A stretch of DNA of 64,000 nucleotides. Source: Halanaerobiaceae bacterium ANBcell28. GTDB taxonomy: Bacteria > Bacillota > Halanaerobiia > Halanaerobiales > DTU029. The position numbers and the translations under genes were made by a program. The stretch's first letter is position 1; each line of letters opens with the position of its first letter. Positions 17,938-26,347 of the stretch are shown piece by piece. Below the pieces are notes generated by a model. The model saw nothing but the letters and a program-made list of their open reading frames with translations, was not told where the DNA came from and did not search any database. The stretch lies in assembly GCA_037623315.1 (NCBI GenBank), contig JBBJJH010000010.1, positions 1 to 64,000 of the forward strand. The letters are read 5' to 3'.

Positions 17938-17969
17938 GATAGCTAATTTAAATTAGCTATCATTTTTTT
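17938..17969. terminator. Intrinsic terminator after ylbJ, bidirectional
   Basis: A perfect 24-base palindrome: arms GATAGCTAATTT and AAATTAGCTATC. Seven T follow on the plus strand and six on the minus strand, so it also ends the convergent gene 17988-18995. Confidence 0.85.
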
Positions 17970-17987
17970 ATATATTTTAATTTAATC

Positions 17988-18995
17988 TTATCCTATAGCT
18001 TCTTCCCTTCTCTTAAGATTCCTTTTTCTAAAGAGACTCATTAACTCTAAACTGCCTCTTAAAGATATGACAGAAACAAAAGCAGTCATACCCAATTTAC
18101 CTCCAAGGCCTCCAAAATACGGAGAAGTTAGAATGAATATTATACCGGTATATAAAGAAGTAATTAAAACATAAAACTCATTTTCTAATACCTCCTCAGA
18201 TGACATTCCAACAAAAGAAGCACAAAAAACCATCAATGCCAATTGATTACCTAAGTCTCCATAAAAAATAGGTAAAATCAAAGAAGCTAACAAGCCAACT
18301 ATCGAAGAACTGAATACAGAACTATAATTAAAGCGAATACTTAATATATAAGTTAGCATAGCACCGCCAATAGCATAAAATAACAAAATTATTGATATTT
18401 CAAAACTTGGAATACTACTAGTTAAGAAATTACTATTATTAAAAATACCTACAAATAGAGATCCTGTAAAAGCAATTGCACCTAACTTTCCACCCATCCC
18501 AGTATAGTGATTGTCTACTAAAACAAATACTATTCCTGATAATAATGCTGCTATAAGAAATTGATTATAAGTTATAAATACTAAATCTGAAGCCATACCA
18601 AGAAAAGAACCACAGAATACCTCAACTTCATATTTAGATATAATTAAAACTCCCAACATGCCAATTAAAGCAGATGAAATAATTGGTCCAAATCCAATAT
18701 TTACATTTAAATAAAAAGTAAGTAAGGAACTCAAAATAATCAGTAAAACTTTCTTTAGATCCTCAATATTAATATTATATTTTATTTTATTTTCAATGAA
18801 AAACACCTTAAATATATTTGATAAAATATAAAAAAATAAAGCAATGAATGTTAAAAATTTCACTATAAACAATAAATTAATTGATTGTATACTTAAAAGC
18901 CCTAAAATTGAATATATAAAGAAAAATACAACTGTAAAATTTAATGCTATAAATCCTAGTTTTATGTTAATTTTAAACACCTCGTAATTCAACAA
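17988..18995 (-). CDS. Unrecognised membrane protein with two 130-residue repeats
   Basis: A 335-residue very hydrophobic protein with about ten membrane segments; I do not recognise the family. It contains an internal tandem duplication: FCGSFLGM (127-134) recurs as FCASFVGM (257-264), and GMGGKLG (166-172) as GLGGKLG (296-302), both exactly 130 residues apart. Residues between align well, so the protein is two homologous halves, as in many transporters, after an extra N-terminal hydrophobic part. The tail is basic (RKRNLKRREE). The TTG at 18995 is the longest start, but the ribosome site GAGGTG lies inside that reading, six bases before an in-frame ATT at 18971. It is divergent from the ATP-grasp-like gene 19281-20123. 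Confidence 0.7.
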   Translation of the reverse strand: MLNYEVFKINIKLGFIALNFTVVFFFIYSILGLLSIQSINLLFIVKFLTFIALFFYILSNIFKVFFIENKIKYNINIEDLKKVLLIILSSLLTFYLNVNIGFGPIISSALIGMLGVLIISKYEVEVFCGSFLGMASDLVFITYNQFLIAALLSGIVFVLVDNHYTGMGGKLGAIAFTGSLFVGIFNNSNFLTSSIPSFEISIILLFYAIGGAMLTYILSIRFNYSSVFSSSIVGLLASLILPIFYGDLGNQLALMVFCASFVGMSSEEVLENEFYVLITSLYTGIIFILTSPYFGGLGGKLGMTAFVSVISLRGSLELMSLFRKRNLKRREEAIG

Positions 18996-19010
18996 ATTTC
19001 TACATTAAGT

Positions 19011-19019
19011 ATTATATCA
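19011..19019 (-). promoter_or_regulatory. Extended -10 promoter of the two-repeat membrane protein gene
   Basis: On the minus strand TGATATAAT is an extended -10 element. Transcription would begin near 19004, only nine bases before the TTG start but 33 before the ATT candidate. Confidence 0.45.
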
Positions 19020-19167
19020 CAAAAAATAATATATCCTCGAATTTTTAATTTTAAAAATCTTTTGATAGACTTTGATATTTATCAACTTATATATCAAAAC
19101 CCATTTATAATCTTCAAAAAAAATCTACGAACAGTTTCTATTATGGTAATATACCAAAATAATCATC

Positions 19168-19196
19168 TTGCCTCTTGATATAATTCAGATTATAAT
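19168..19196 (+). promoter_or_regulatory. Promoter of the ATP-grasp-like gene
   Basis: TTGCCT (19168-19173), a 17-base spacer and a perfect TATAAT (19191-19196). Transcription would start near 19203, leaving a leader of about 80 nt. Confidence 0.6.
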
Positions 19197-19280
19197 ATTT
19201 CTATACCCTAGTATAATTTACAAATTTCATCAACACCTTTTTATATAATTTCATTCATTTAGAAATTGGCGGTGATTTAC

Positions 19281-20123
19281 ATGTCACAAAAAACTAAAAT
19301 ATCTATTGCATATTCCCCAAATCAAAAAAAATATAAAAATAATGATAATAAAATCAAGAACTCACTTGATAGTATTAGCATAATACTAAAGAATTCAGGT
19401 TATGAAGTGAGTCAATTAGCTTTAGATGATTACTTTTTACTAAAAATAAAAACAATATATCCACATCTTATTTTTAACTATACTACTGTTAATACAAATA
19501 CAAACGAGCAAATTTTAACAAGATCATTGTTAGAAAAAAGCGGCTTACCTTTTCTTGGTTCTAGTATGAAAACTACTTTTATAAGTTCATACAAAGATTT
19601 AAGTAAATATAAACTTAGTTCTCATGGACTTCCTATAGTTAATTTTCAATTTTTTGATAAGCTTAATATACAAAATCAACAAGCTATATTAGTTGAAGAA
19701 TTTATAAAAGGAAGAAATTTGGCTGTTGCAGTTTGGGGTAATTATCATCCTGAAGCCTTAACAGTCCATGAATTAAAATTTAATAACGTTGATAATAATA
19801 ACAATATGAATCATAATAAATCTTTAAAGCAAATCTACCCAGCTTTAATTCCTACTGATCTAGAACTATTCATTAAAAATCTAGCTATTGAAGCATATAA
19901 GGCTTTAGAAATTAGAGACTATGGAATTATTAACTTCATTATATCAGAAGATGATATGATATATATTACTGATACTAGTGTCCTACCTGAATTAGACAAA
20001 GAAAGTTCTTTATTTGTAGCTATGGCAAATACAATGGGATTAAACTATGATGATGTAATCAAGAATATTATTAATATAGCCTTTAATAGATATCACATTG
20101 AAAAAGTAAGTAAACAAGCTTAA
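19281..20123 (+). CDS. D-Ala-D-Ala-ligase-like ATP-grasp protein with degenerate active site
   Basis: A 280-residue protein resembling D-alanine-D-alanine ligase. Kept parts: GLPFLGSSMKTTFISSYKDL (88-107), ILVEEFIKGRNLAVAVWGN (136-154) and the C-lobe DYGIINFIISEDDMIYIT (213-230) with VLPELDKES. Between about 124 and 136 the family's ATP-binding block (Lys-Pro strand and glycine loop, some 30 residues) is absent. The metal ligands also differ: the usual R-x-D-F reads IINF, and the E-x-N pair reads D-T-S. It is therefore probably not a working ligase and may bind rather than ligate. ATG at 19281 follows a weak GGCGGTG. Divergent partner: 17988-18995. Confidence 0.72.
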   Translation: MSQKTKISIAYSPNQKKYKNNDNKIKNSLDSISIILKNSGYEVSQLALDDYFLLKIKTIYPHLIFNYTTVNTNTNEQILTRSLLEKSGLPFLGSSMKTTFISSYKDLSKYKLSSHGLPIVNFQFFDKLNIQNQQAILVEEFIKGRNLAVAVWGNYHPEALTVHELKFNNVDNNNNMNHNKSLKQIYPALIPTDLELFIKNLAIEAYKALEIRDYGIINFIISEDDMIYITDTSVLPELDKESSLFVAMANTMGLNYDDVIKNIINIAFNRYHIEKVSKQA

Positions 20124-20126
20124 AAA

Positions 20127-20155
20127 GTTCCAGTTTCTTATACTGGAACTTTTTT
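20127..20155 (+). terminator. Intrinsic terminator of the ATP-grasp-like gene
   Basis: Eight-base arms GTTCCAGT and ACTGGAAC followed by six T, three bases after the stop codon. Confidence 0.9.
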
Positions 20156-20244
20156 AAATAAAATTCTTAATTTAAGTATCCCATAAAATGTTTCCAATCT
20201 CAAAGTTTATTTTTTTAGAATCATTAATCCCAAAACCTATACTG

Positions 20245-21456
20245 CTATTCTGGCTTTTTAAGAAAAAGTCCAGCCAGAAATAAAGCTATTATAGATAGGG
20301 CTATAGCTGGATAAAAAGCAAAGATATAAGAGCCCATGATGTCTCTCAAACTACTGGATAGCATAGTTCCAATAATTGCCCCTACACCATAAGCTGTAAA
20401 TAAATAACCATAGTTTTTGCTGTAATTTTTTGTACCAAAATAGATTCCAGTAGCTGCTGGTGCTATCGCTAACCAACCACCTAGATTCAACCACAATATA
20501 GAAAAAGCAATAGCAAATAAGACTACATTTCCTTCTCCTACAAATAACATTAAGATCGATGCCAATAAAATTAAAGTAAACGAAACACTAGCTGCAAACT
20601 TAGGTGAAAATCTATCAGTCAACCAACCAAAAATAGGTCTACCTATACCATTAAAAATAGCAAAAAACGAAACTAGAGCTGCAGCTTCTCTTGATCCCAT
20701 GTTAACAACTTCCTGAGCAACTGGACTTGCAAAAGAAATTGCCATCAAACCAATCAAAGTACCTATTGTAAATAATCCCCATAAAGCATAAAAAGTTTTT
20801 GACTTAAAGATACTAATAGAGTTAATATCTTCTGACATTTCTCCGTCCATCATTTCTAGAGGATTATCAATTTCCTCCGTTTTTTCAGGGAATTTCAAAG
20901 GTAAAGCTAAGATAGTGATAATTACAGCAAAAGCAAGTCCCAATATTTTAAATGTTGTCATCGGGCCATAATTATTAATTAATAAATTAGCCAGAGGAGC
21001 TGTAAGAAATGGTGACAAACCATAACCAAGCAAAGTCAACCCGACTACAAAACCCCTTTTCTCAGGAAACCATTTTGCCGCAACAGCAATCGGCACACCA
21101 TATGCAACACCTACACCAGAACCAGCAATTATACCATATGTAATAGTTAGGTAATAAACGTTTGTAGTAAAGCCTGATAAAAACCAGCCTAAAGCAACCA
21201 TTATTCCACCTATAATAGTCATTAATACAGGACTTTTCTTATCAATTAAACCTCCAGTAATTGGCATCGTTACTGCATAAAAAAACAAGAAAAACATGAA
21301 AGGCATTCCGCTTTGAGTTGCCCCTATATTTAAGGTTTCTTCAACAGAAGGTCTAAAAACACTCCAGGAATAAACAGTTCCCATGCATAACATGATAAGC
21401 ATAGCAAGTGGAATATAAATCCAGGGTTTATTACTTCGATTATTTTTCAAACTCAT
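20245..21456 (-). CDS. MFS transporter, oxalate/formate antiporter (OFA) family
   Basis: A 403-residue major-facilitator protein with 12 predicted membrane helices. Opening IYIPLAMLIMLCMGTVYSWS, then GSGVGVAYGVPIAVAAKWFPE after helix 4, and GRPIFGWLTDRFS between helices 8 and 9, fit the OFA subfamily, which exchanges small carboxylates. Actual substrate is not evident; members include oxalate/formate exchangers and monocarboxylate transporters. The ATG follows GAGGTGA. It is a single gene between the plus-strand unit ending at 20155 and the 3' end of the antiporter operon. Confidence 0.85.
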   Translation of the reverse strand: MSLKNNRSNKPWIYIPLAMLIMLCMGTVYSWSVFRPSVEETLNIGATQSGMPFMFFLFFYAVTMPITGGLIDKKSPVLMTIIGGIMVALGWFLSGFTTNVYYLTITYGIIAGSGVGVAYGVPIAVAAKWFPEKRGFVVGLTLLGYGLSPFLTAPLANLLINNYGPMTTFKILGLAFAVIITILALPLKFPEKTEEIDNPLEMMDGEMSEDINSISIFKSKTFYALWGLFTIGTLIGLMAISFASPVAQEVVNMGSREAAALVSFFAIFNGIGRPIFGWLTDRFSPKFAASVSFTLILLASILMLFVGEGNVVLFAIAFSILWLNLGGWLAIAPAATGIYFGTKNYSKNYGYLFTAYGVGAIIGTMLSSSLRDIMGSYIFAFYPAIALSIIALFLAGLFLKKPE

Positions 21457-21499
21457 TTACTTCACCTCATATAATATAAATTTTAACACTTAACTTATA

Positions 21500-22942
21500 T
21501 TATACAAAAAATAATCCCCAAAGTAAAATAATAATTAAAAATAAAGGAATACATAGTAACTGATATTGAAAATCTTGATAAATCCAATTATAAGATTTGC
21601 GGCCTATATTATATAAAATTTTATAAAGCTTTTGAAAAATCCCATCCAAAGAAGGAACTTCTCTTCTAGTAAGCTGAAAATAATTATAGTATCTAAGAAT
21701 TAAATAGGCTAAAGTAATTATAATTAGATTTTCTATAAAACCAATAAAAAGATTATAAGTAAAATCAATTTCCATAATGGCATTCATTATTAATTCTGCT
21801 TGTAAACCCACTAATAGAATTAGAGAGCTTAATAATAATAATACTAAATAATGAATACTGGGTAATTGAAAATTCTTTTGTCTTTTCTTTTCTTCCTTTG
21901 CTCCATTACTAGGTAATAAATCTTTAAAAATACCCCAATATAAGAATCGCAAAGAATATAAAGCTGTTAGCAAAGTTGCAGCATACATCATAATAGCAAA
22001 AAAGATCTGATTATTTAGTCCAAACTTTAGTAGATATTTGCTATTAAAACCAGCCAATAATGGTACTCCTATTAACGAAGCAAAAGCAATTATCATAGTA
22101 AAACTGCTAAGAGGGTGTCTTTTAAAAAATACTTTAAAATCATATATACATGAACTTGCATATTCTTTCACCATTTGCCCACAAATAATAAACAAAGAAG
22201 ACTTTGCTAAGCCATGAGCGATAATATGAAAAATACTTCCTAAATATCCATATACAGTTCCACTAGCGATACCTATCGCGATAAACCCTAACTGACTAAC
22301 TGAACTAAAGGCAAGTAATACTTTAAAGTCACTGGCTATTAATGCTTTAAACCCTCCATAAAAAACCATCAAAATCCCTAGAACAAATAGCAAAGCATTT
22401 CCATGGGGAATTACCTTTAACAAAAGTATAAAGCCAAGCTTAACTACCCACCCAGAAGATATAGCATTAAATGGAATGGGGGCTTTTGAATATATAGCTG
22501 GCATCCAAAAATGAAATCCTAAAATAGCACTTTTCATGCCCACACCTAAAACTAATAAATTCTGTAACCATACCTCATTAATTGGCATAATACTGTCATA
22601 ACCTTGATTCATAGCCAATAAAAATGATAAGAATAAAATAGCAGTGCCAGAGAACTGAAAGATAAAATACTGACTAGCTAAGCCCCTACCCCTCCATAAA
22701 AGAATCAAAGTAGTTGTAATCGTAACCAGTTCCCAGGCAACTATAAAGCCTAGCCAACTTTCAGTATAAATTAGAGCTGAAAAGGAAATTAAAAAAACAA
22801 AAGAAACAATGTAATATCGTTGTATTTTTTCCTTTATGAACTCTTTAGCAATCAGAATAACAAAGGTGGATAATATCAAACCAAACATAAAGAAGATAAA
22901 ATTAAAATTATTAAAAACAAAACTAATAATATATTTTGGCAT
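21500..22942 (-). CDS. Mrp-type antiporter, second MrpD/NuoN-like subunit
   Basis: A 480-residue proton-conducting membrane subunit of the NuoL/M/N family with about 14 helices. Conserved features: the Glu in AWELVTITTTLIL, KSAILGFHFWMPAIYSKAPI with the channel Lys, and FKVLLAFSSVSQLGF. It is the last gene of the operon and shares its ATG/stop base with the MrpD upstream (22942). A full-length MrpA, which would carry the NuoL-like half, is missing, so this second antiporter-like subunit probably fills that place. Split architectures of this kind are known in Mrp and Mbh-type complexes of anaerobes; the ion is presumably Na+ or H+. Confidence 0.85.
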   Translation of the reverse strand: MPKYIISFVFNNFNFIFFMFGLILSTFVILIAKEFIKEKIQRYYIVSFVFLISFSALIYTESWLGFIVAWELVTITTTLILLWRGRGLASQYFIFQFSGTAILFLSFLLAMNQGYDSIMPINEVWLQNLLVLGVGMKSAILGFHFWMPAIYSKAPIPFNAISSGWVVKLGFILLLKVIPHGNALLFVLGILMVFYGGFKALIASDFKVLLAFSSVSQLGFIAIGIASGTVYGYLGSIFHIIAHGLAKSSLFIICGQMVKEYASSCIYDFKVFFKRHPLSSFTMIIAFASLIGVPLLAGFNSKYLLKFGLNNQIFFAIMMYAATLLTALYSLRFLYWGIFKDLLPSNGAKEEKKRQKNFQLPSIHYLVLLLLSSLILLVGLQAELIMNAIMEIDFTYNLFIGFIENLIIITLAYLILRYYNYFQLTRREVPSLDGIFQKLYKILYNIGRKSYNWIYQDFQYQLLCIPLFLIIILLWGLFFV

Positions 22943-24441
22943 TAAAAACCCTCCAATATATTCAAAATGCTAGCCATTAAAGGTTCAGTTAATAAATCAT
23001 AAAAAACGCCTATCATTATTAAGAAAAAAGCAAAAATGTAAATCACCGATAAAACAGTACGTTCTCTATAAAAAACTGTCAAATTTTGTTTAAGCTTTTT
23101 ACTAAGTATTTTGTTTTCTTCATCTACTAAACTATATCCTCTTAAAATAAATCGCAAATAATAAAATATAGCTATGATACTTAATAACAAGATTAAAAAT
23201 CCTGCTAAATAGTGACCTGACTCAAGCATTCCTTTAACTATATACCATTTACTAAAAAAACCAGGTAAAGGAGGGATTCCTATCATCCCCATAGCAGATA
23301 ATACAAACACAATAAATATACCTTTATTTTTATATGCAATACCATTAAAGTCAGCAAAGTGATATCCTCCAGTAAACTGCAAAAAATAACCTACTATTAA
23401 AAAAAGTGTTGTTTTCATTATAAGATGAGTAACAGTATGAAGTAAACCACCATAAAAACCAGCTGTAGTATTTAAAGCAAAAGCAGCTATAATCATACCC
23501 AAATGACCAATAGTTGAAAAGGCAAGCATTCTTTTAATATCATCTTCTCTTAAAGCTAAAACATGACCAATTGTACAGGTTAATAAAGCTAAATAGAAAA
23601 CAAAATACTGTAGATTAATTGAGAGTATTAAGTCAAAAGGAATTATAAACCAAAATAAACGAATTAATATAAGTAGATAGACATTAAGGAGAATTCCTGA
23701 AAGTAAAGCTGTAATTGAACTAGGAGCTGCAGCATATGCTTTAGGCCGCCAAAAATGAAAAGGAAATACCCCTAATTTAATTAAAATGCCAGTCAGCATA
23801 AAAGCAAGAATCGTAATTTGCATCCTACTATTGATATTATCAAAATTCCTAGCTATATATTCCATATTCAAACTGCCAACATTATAATAAATCAAAAAAA
23901 TGGATAATAAAATAAATACCCCGCCCAAAACACCATAGACAATATATTTAAAAGCAGCCTCTGCTGCCTGCCTATTCCTTTTAAAAGTAATAAGTGCAGC
24001 TGAAGTAATTGTCATCAACTCTAAAAAAACATATAGATTAAATATATCACCTGTTATTACACTACCTTGCATGGCTCCCCATAAAAGAAATAAGATTACA
24101 TAATACTTGCCTTCATGATGTCCTATAAAACCAAGAGAGTAAATAATAATTAGAAATACTGAAATAGACACCATTAAAGAAAATACTAATCCAAAACTAT
24201 CCATATATAAAGTTATACCTATTTCTGAAGACCAAGCTCCTAGATAATATCTAATAGCTAGTTCCCCTGCTATCATCTCACTATATTTATTTATCAAAAA
24301 AATAAAAGCAATAAGCAACTCAATAATAGCTGCTATTACAATAAAAGGTTTTCTTGCTTTCTTATATATAAGGTCTAATAAAGGTATTACAAAGGCAGTT
24401 ACTATCGGTATAATTATCAAAAGCAAAATATATAATTCCAT
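22942..24441 (-). CDS. mrpD: Na+/H+ antiporter subunit MrpD
   Basis: A 499-residue NuoM/N-like subunit, the ion-translocating core of Mrp. Key marks are GDIFNLYVFLELMTI (conserved Glu of helix 5), IKLGVFPFHFWRPKAYAAAP (channel Lys and loop), and DIKRMLAFSTIGHLGM. Length and motifs are normal for MrpD. It overlaps by one base with mrpC upstream and with the second D-like subunit downstream, which shows tight co-translation. Works in the membrane exchanging Na+ for H+. Confidence 0.92.
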   Translation of the reverse strand: MELYILLLIIIPIVTAFVIPLLDLIYKKARKPFIVIAAIIELLIAFIFLINKYSEMIAGELAIRYYLGAWSSEIGITLYMDSFGLVFSLMVSISVFLIIIYSLGFIGHHEGKYYVILFLLWGAMQGSVITGDIFNLYVFLELMTITSAALITFKRNRQAAEAAFKYIVYGVLGGVFILLSIFLIYYNVGSLNMEYIARNFDNINSRMQITILAFMLTGILIKLGVFPFHFWRPKAYAAAPSSITALLSGILLNVYLLILIRLFWFIIPFDLILSINLQYFVFYLALLTCTIGHVLALREDDIKRMLAFSTIGHLGMIIAAFALNTTAGFYGGLLHTVTHLIMKTTLFLIVGYFLQFTGGYHFADFNGIAYKNKGIFIVFVLSAMGMIGIPPLPGFFSKWYIVKGMLESGHYLAGFLILLLSIIAIFYYLRFILRGYSLVDEENKILSKKLKQNLTVFYRERTVLSVIYIFAFFLIMIGVFYDLLTEPLMASILNILEGF

Positions 24442-24782
24442 TAATCACGCAACCCCTTTAATAAATCCAAATCAATTATTTTGGCATATTTATTTATTTC
24501 TATAACTAAAGTCAAAAGAAAAGCTGTCGTACTTGCCCCGATAACAATACCAGTAAGGATAAGTGCTTGAGGCAAAGGATTAACAACATCTTTAATTTCA
24601 TTAGAAACAGTAAGTATAGGAATTATTCCACCCCTATAGTTTACAGCAATAACCCAGAAAAAAACTGCCGCTTCCATTAAATTCAAACCAATTACTATCT
24701 TAATTAAACTCTTTTTTATTAAAACAGTATGTAAACCAAGCATAAATAATAATAAAAATACAATATGGTAAAGCAAAGGCAT
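24441..24782 (-). CDS. mrpC: Na+/H+ antiporter subunit MrpC (NuoK-like)
   Basis: A 113-residue protein with three membrane helices of the NuoK type: LFMLGLHTVLIKKSLIKIVI, then GLNLMEAAVFFW and PQALILTGIVIGASTTAF. The Leu-Pro-Gln-Ala-Leu-x-Leu-Thr-x-Ile-Val-Ile pattern is diagnostic of MrpC. It overlaps its neighbours by one base on both sides. Confidence 0.92.
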   Translation of the reverse strand: MPLLYHIVFLLLFMLGLHTVLIKKSLIKIVIGLNLMEAAVFFWVIAVNYRGGIIPILTVSNEIKDVVNPLPQALILTGIVIGASTTAFLLTLVIEINKYAKIIDLDLLKGLRD

Positions 24783-25489
24783 TACTCCTCTCTGTATGTT
24801 TTTTGAATCATACTATAGAAAATAATAGCCAAACCAGCACCAACTTTAAAACCTATCCCAATATTAATAAATGGGATGCTACCAGCACTTATAATTGAAC
24901 CCAGTTCACCAAATAATGGATTGACATTTCTTAAGAAATATCCTCCGGTAAACAAACCAAGAAGACCCATAAAAACAAAAAGCAAAGCACCGCCTGTTTC
25001 CAATAAAGTCTTAGTTTGAGGACTATATTTCTCATAATCAAAAGCACTTCCATAAATTATACAAAAAATAATTGATATTGAACCTAAAATAACTCCACCC
25101 TGAAAACCACCACCTGGTGATAGATGTCCATGTGTTATTATATATAAACCAAATAAAAATATAAACGGAGTTAATAAAGCAAATGTTCTTTTTACAATAA
25201 AAGACAAACCCTTAGAAGACACAGGTAATTGTTTGAATGATAAGATCAGTACAATAGCACTTACCGCAGAAAATATAACTGTACTCTCACCCAACGAATC
25301 AAAAGCCCTATAATCATAAAGAATAGCAGTAACTAAATTCAATGAGGCTGTCTCTTCTACAGCAGATTTTATAATATGTTCTGCAGTGCTTCCAGGGAAA
25401 ATTTCTTGTAATGGAAAAGCTGATAAACTAAATAGTATTAATGCAAATAAAACTAACAAAACAGATAAAACTATTTTATCCTTAGTCAT
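24782..25489 (-). CDS. mrpB: MrpB with fused MbhE-like N-terminal part
   Basis: A 235-residue membrane protein with two parts. Residues 1-90 carry ILYDYRAFDSLGESTVIF, the signature of the far C-terminus of MrpA (MbhE in archaeal complexes). Residues about 95-235 are the MnhB domain with LYIITHGHLSPGGGFQGG. Thus a piece normally inside MrpA is joined here to MrpB. One-base overlaps link it to the DUF4040 gene upstream and mrpC downstream. Confidence 0.88.
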   Translation of the reverse strand: MTKDKIVLSVLLVLFALILFSLSAFPLQEIFPGSTAEHIIKSAVEETASLNLVTAILYDYRAFDSLGESTVIFSAVSAIVLILSFKQLPVSSKGLSFIVKRTFALLTPFIFLFGLYIITHGHLSPGGGFQGGVILGSISIIFCIIYGSAFDYEKYSPQTKTLLETGGALLFVFMGLLGLFTGGYFLRNVNPLFGELGSIISAGSIPFINIGIGFKVGAGLAIIFYSMIQKTYREE

Positions 25490-25749
25490 TAGTCTTCACC
25501 TCTGAAAGGTTTTTCTTCAACTGAACGCAAACGACTAATTGCTGCCATAAAAAGAGCTGTTGTTAAACCAGCACCAATAACAACTTCAGCTAAAGCTACA
25601 TCTGGAGCTTTAAAGATAAGATAAAGAGCTGTAAGTGTAACTGAAAAAACTGAAAGACATACAATAGAAATCAGTTCTTCCTCAAAACTAACAGCAAAAT
25701 AGGCTGACCCTAAAAGTAAGATGATAAGAATATACTCCAATATAATCAT
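25489..25749 (-). CDS. DUF4040 (MbhD-like) antiporter subunit
   Basis: An 86-residue protein with three membrane helices. SLSVFSVTLTALYLIFKAPD-like text followed by VALAEVVIGAGLTTALFMAA is the DUF4040/MbhD pattern, equal to one segment of the C-terminal part of a full MrpA. It overlaps mrpG by four bases. Together with the MbhE-like part of the next gene it supplies what a split MrpA would need. Confidence 0.88.
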   Translation of the reverse strand: MIILEYILIILLLGSAYFAVSFEEELISIVCLSVFSVTLTALYLIFKAPDVALAEVVIGAGLTTALFMAAISRLRSVEEKPFRGED

Positions 25750-26090
25750 TTATCTTCACTCCCTAAATAATCAGAATACTCATCTACAGTTCTCACCTTT
25801 AATTTAGCAACCTTAGTACGATAAGATGCTCTTGCAATAGAATGAGTTGCCATTGGATTGGCTATTAAGAAAAAAACACCAATCAGCACTATTTTTAAAC
25901 TTAGAAAAAACTCCCAGACATAAATTGCAACTCCAAAAGTTAAAAAGGCAGCACTTATTGTCAAAACAACTGCTGCTGCATGTATTCTAGTATATACGTC
26001 AGGAAATCTAATCAATCCTATAACTGTAATAATAGCAAAAATAGCCCCAATACTCATAAATATATAAGCAATAATCTCTCGTATTAGCAT
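25746..26090 (-). CDS. mrpG: Na+/H+ antiporter subunit MrpG
   Basis: A 114-residue protein with three membrane helices and the MnhG landmarks GLIRFPDVYTRIHAAAVV and ANPMATHSIARASY. Normal length. The ATG overlaps the mrpF stop by one base. Small accessory subunit required for assembly of Mrp complexes. Confidence 0.92.
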   Translation of the reverse strand: MLIREIIAYIFMSIGAIFAIITVIGLIRFPDVYTRIHAAAVVLTISAAFLTFGVAIYVWEFFLSLKIVLIGVFFLIANPMATHSIARASYRTKVAKLKVRTVDEYSDYLGSEDK

Positions 26091-26347
26091 TATTTATGCA
26101 ACTCCTTATGTTCGAAAAATTTAGCAAATATCAAAATATCTACAAAAAGCAAAACAGCGTATGCCAGTACTATATCAACGAGCAAATCAATATCATAATA
26201 CAAAGCAATCAATAACATAACCATAGACATAAAGGTACCAATGGTATCTGCTGCAATTAATCGATCTGTAATAGTGGGGCCTTTATACAAACGATATGTA
26301 GTAAGTAAAGCTAAACATGCAAAAAATATAGCCAGTATCAGTATCAT
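26090..26347 (-). CDS. mrpF: Na+/H+ antiporter subunit MrpF
   Basis: An 85-residue, three-helix protein with RLYKGPTITDRLIAADTIGT and DIVLAYAVLLFVDILIFAKF, typical MnhF marks. It overlaps mrpE by four bases (ATGA type) and mrpG by one. Confidence 0.92.
   Translation of the reverse strand: MILILAIFFACLALLTTYRLYKGPTITDRLIAADTIGTFMSMVMLLIALYYDIDLLVDIVLAYAVLLFVDILIFAKFFEHKELHK

Noticed and set aside
19281-20123. Working D-alanine-D-alanine ligase
   Set aside because: The ATP-binding block and metal ligands are missing or changed; similarity is in the fold only.
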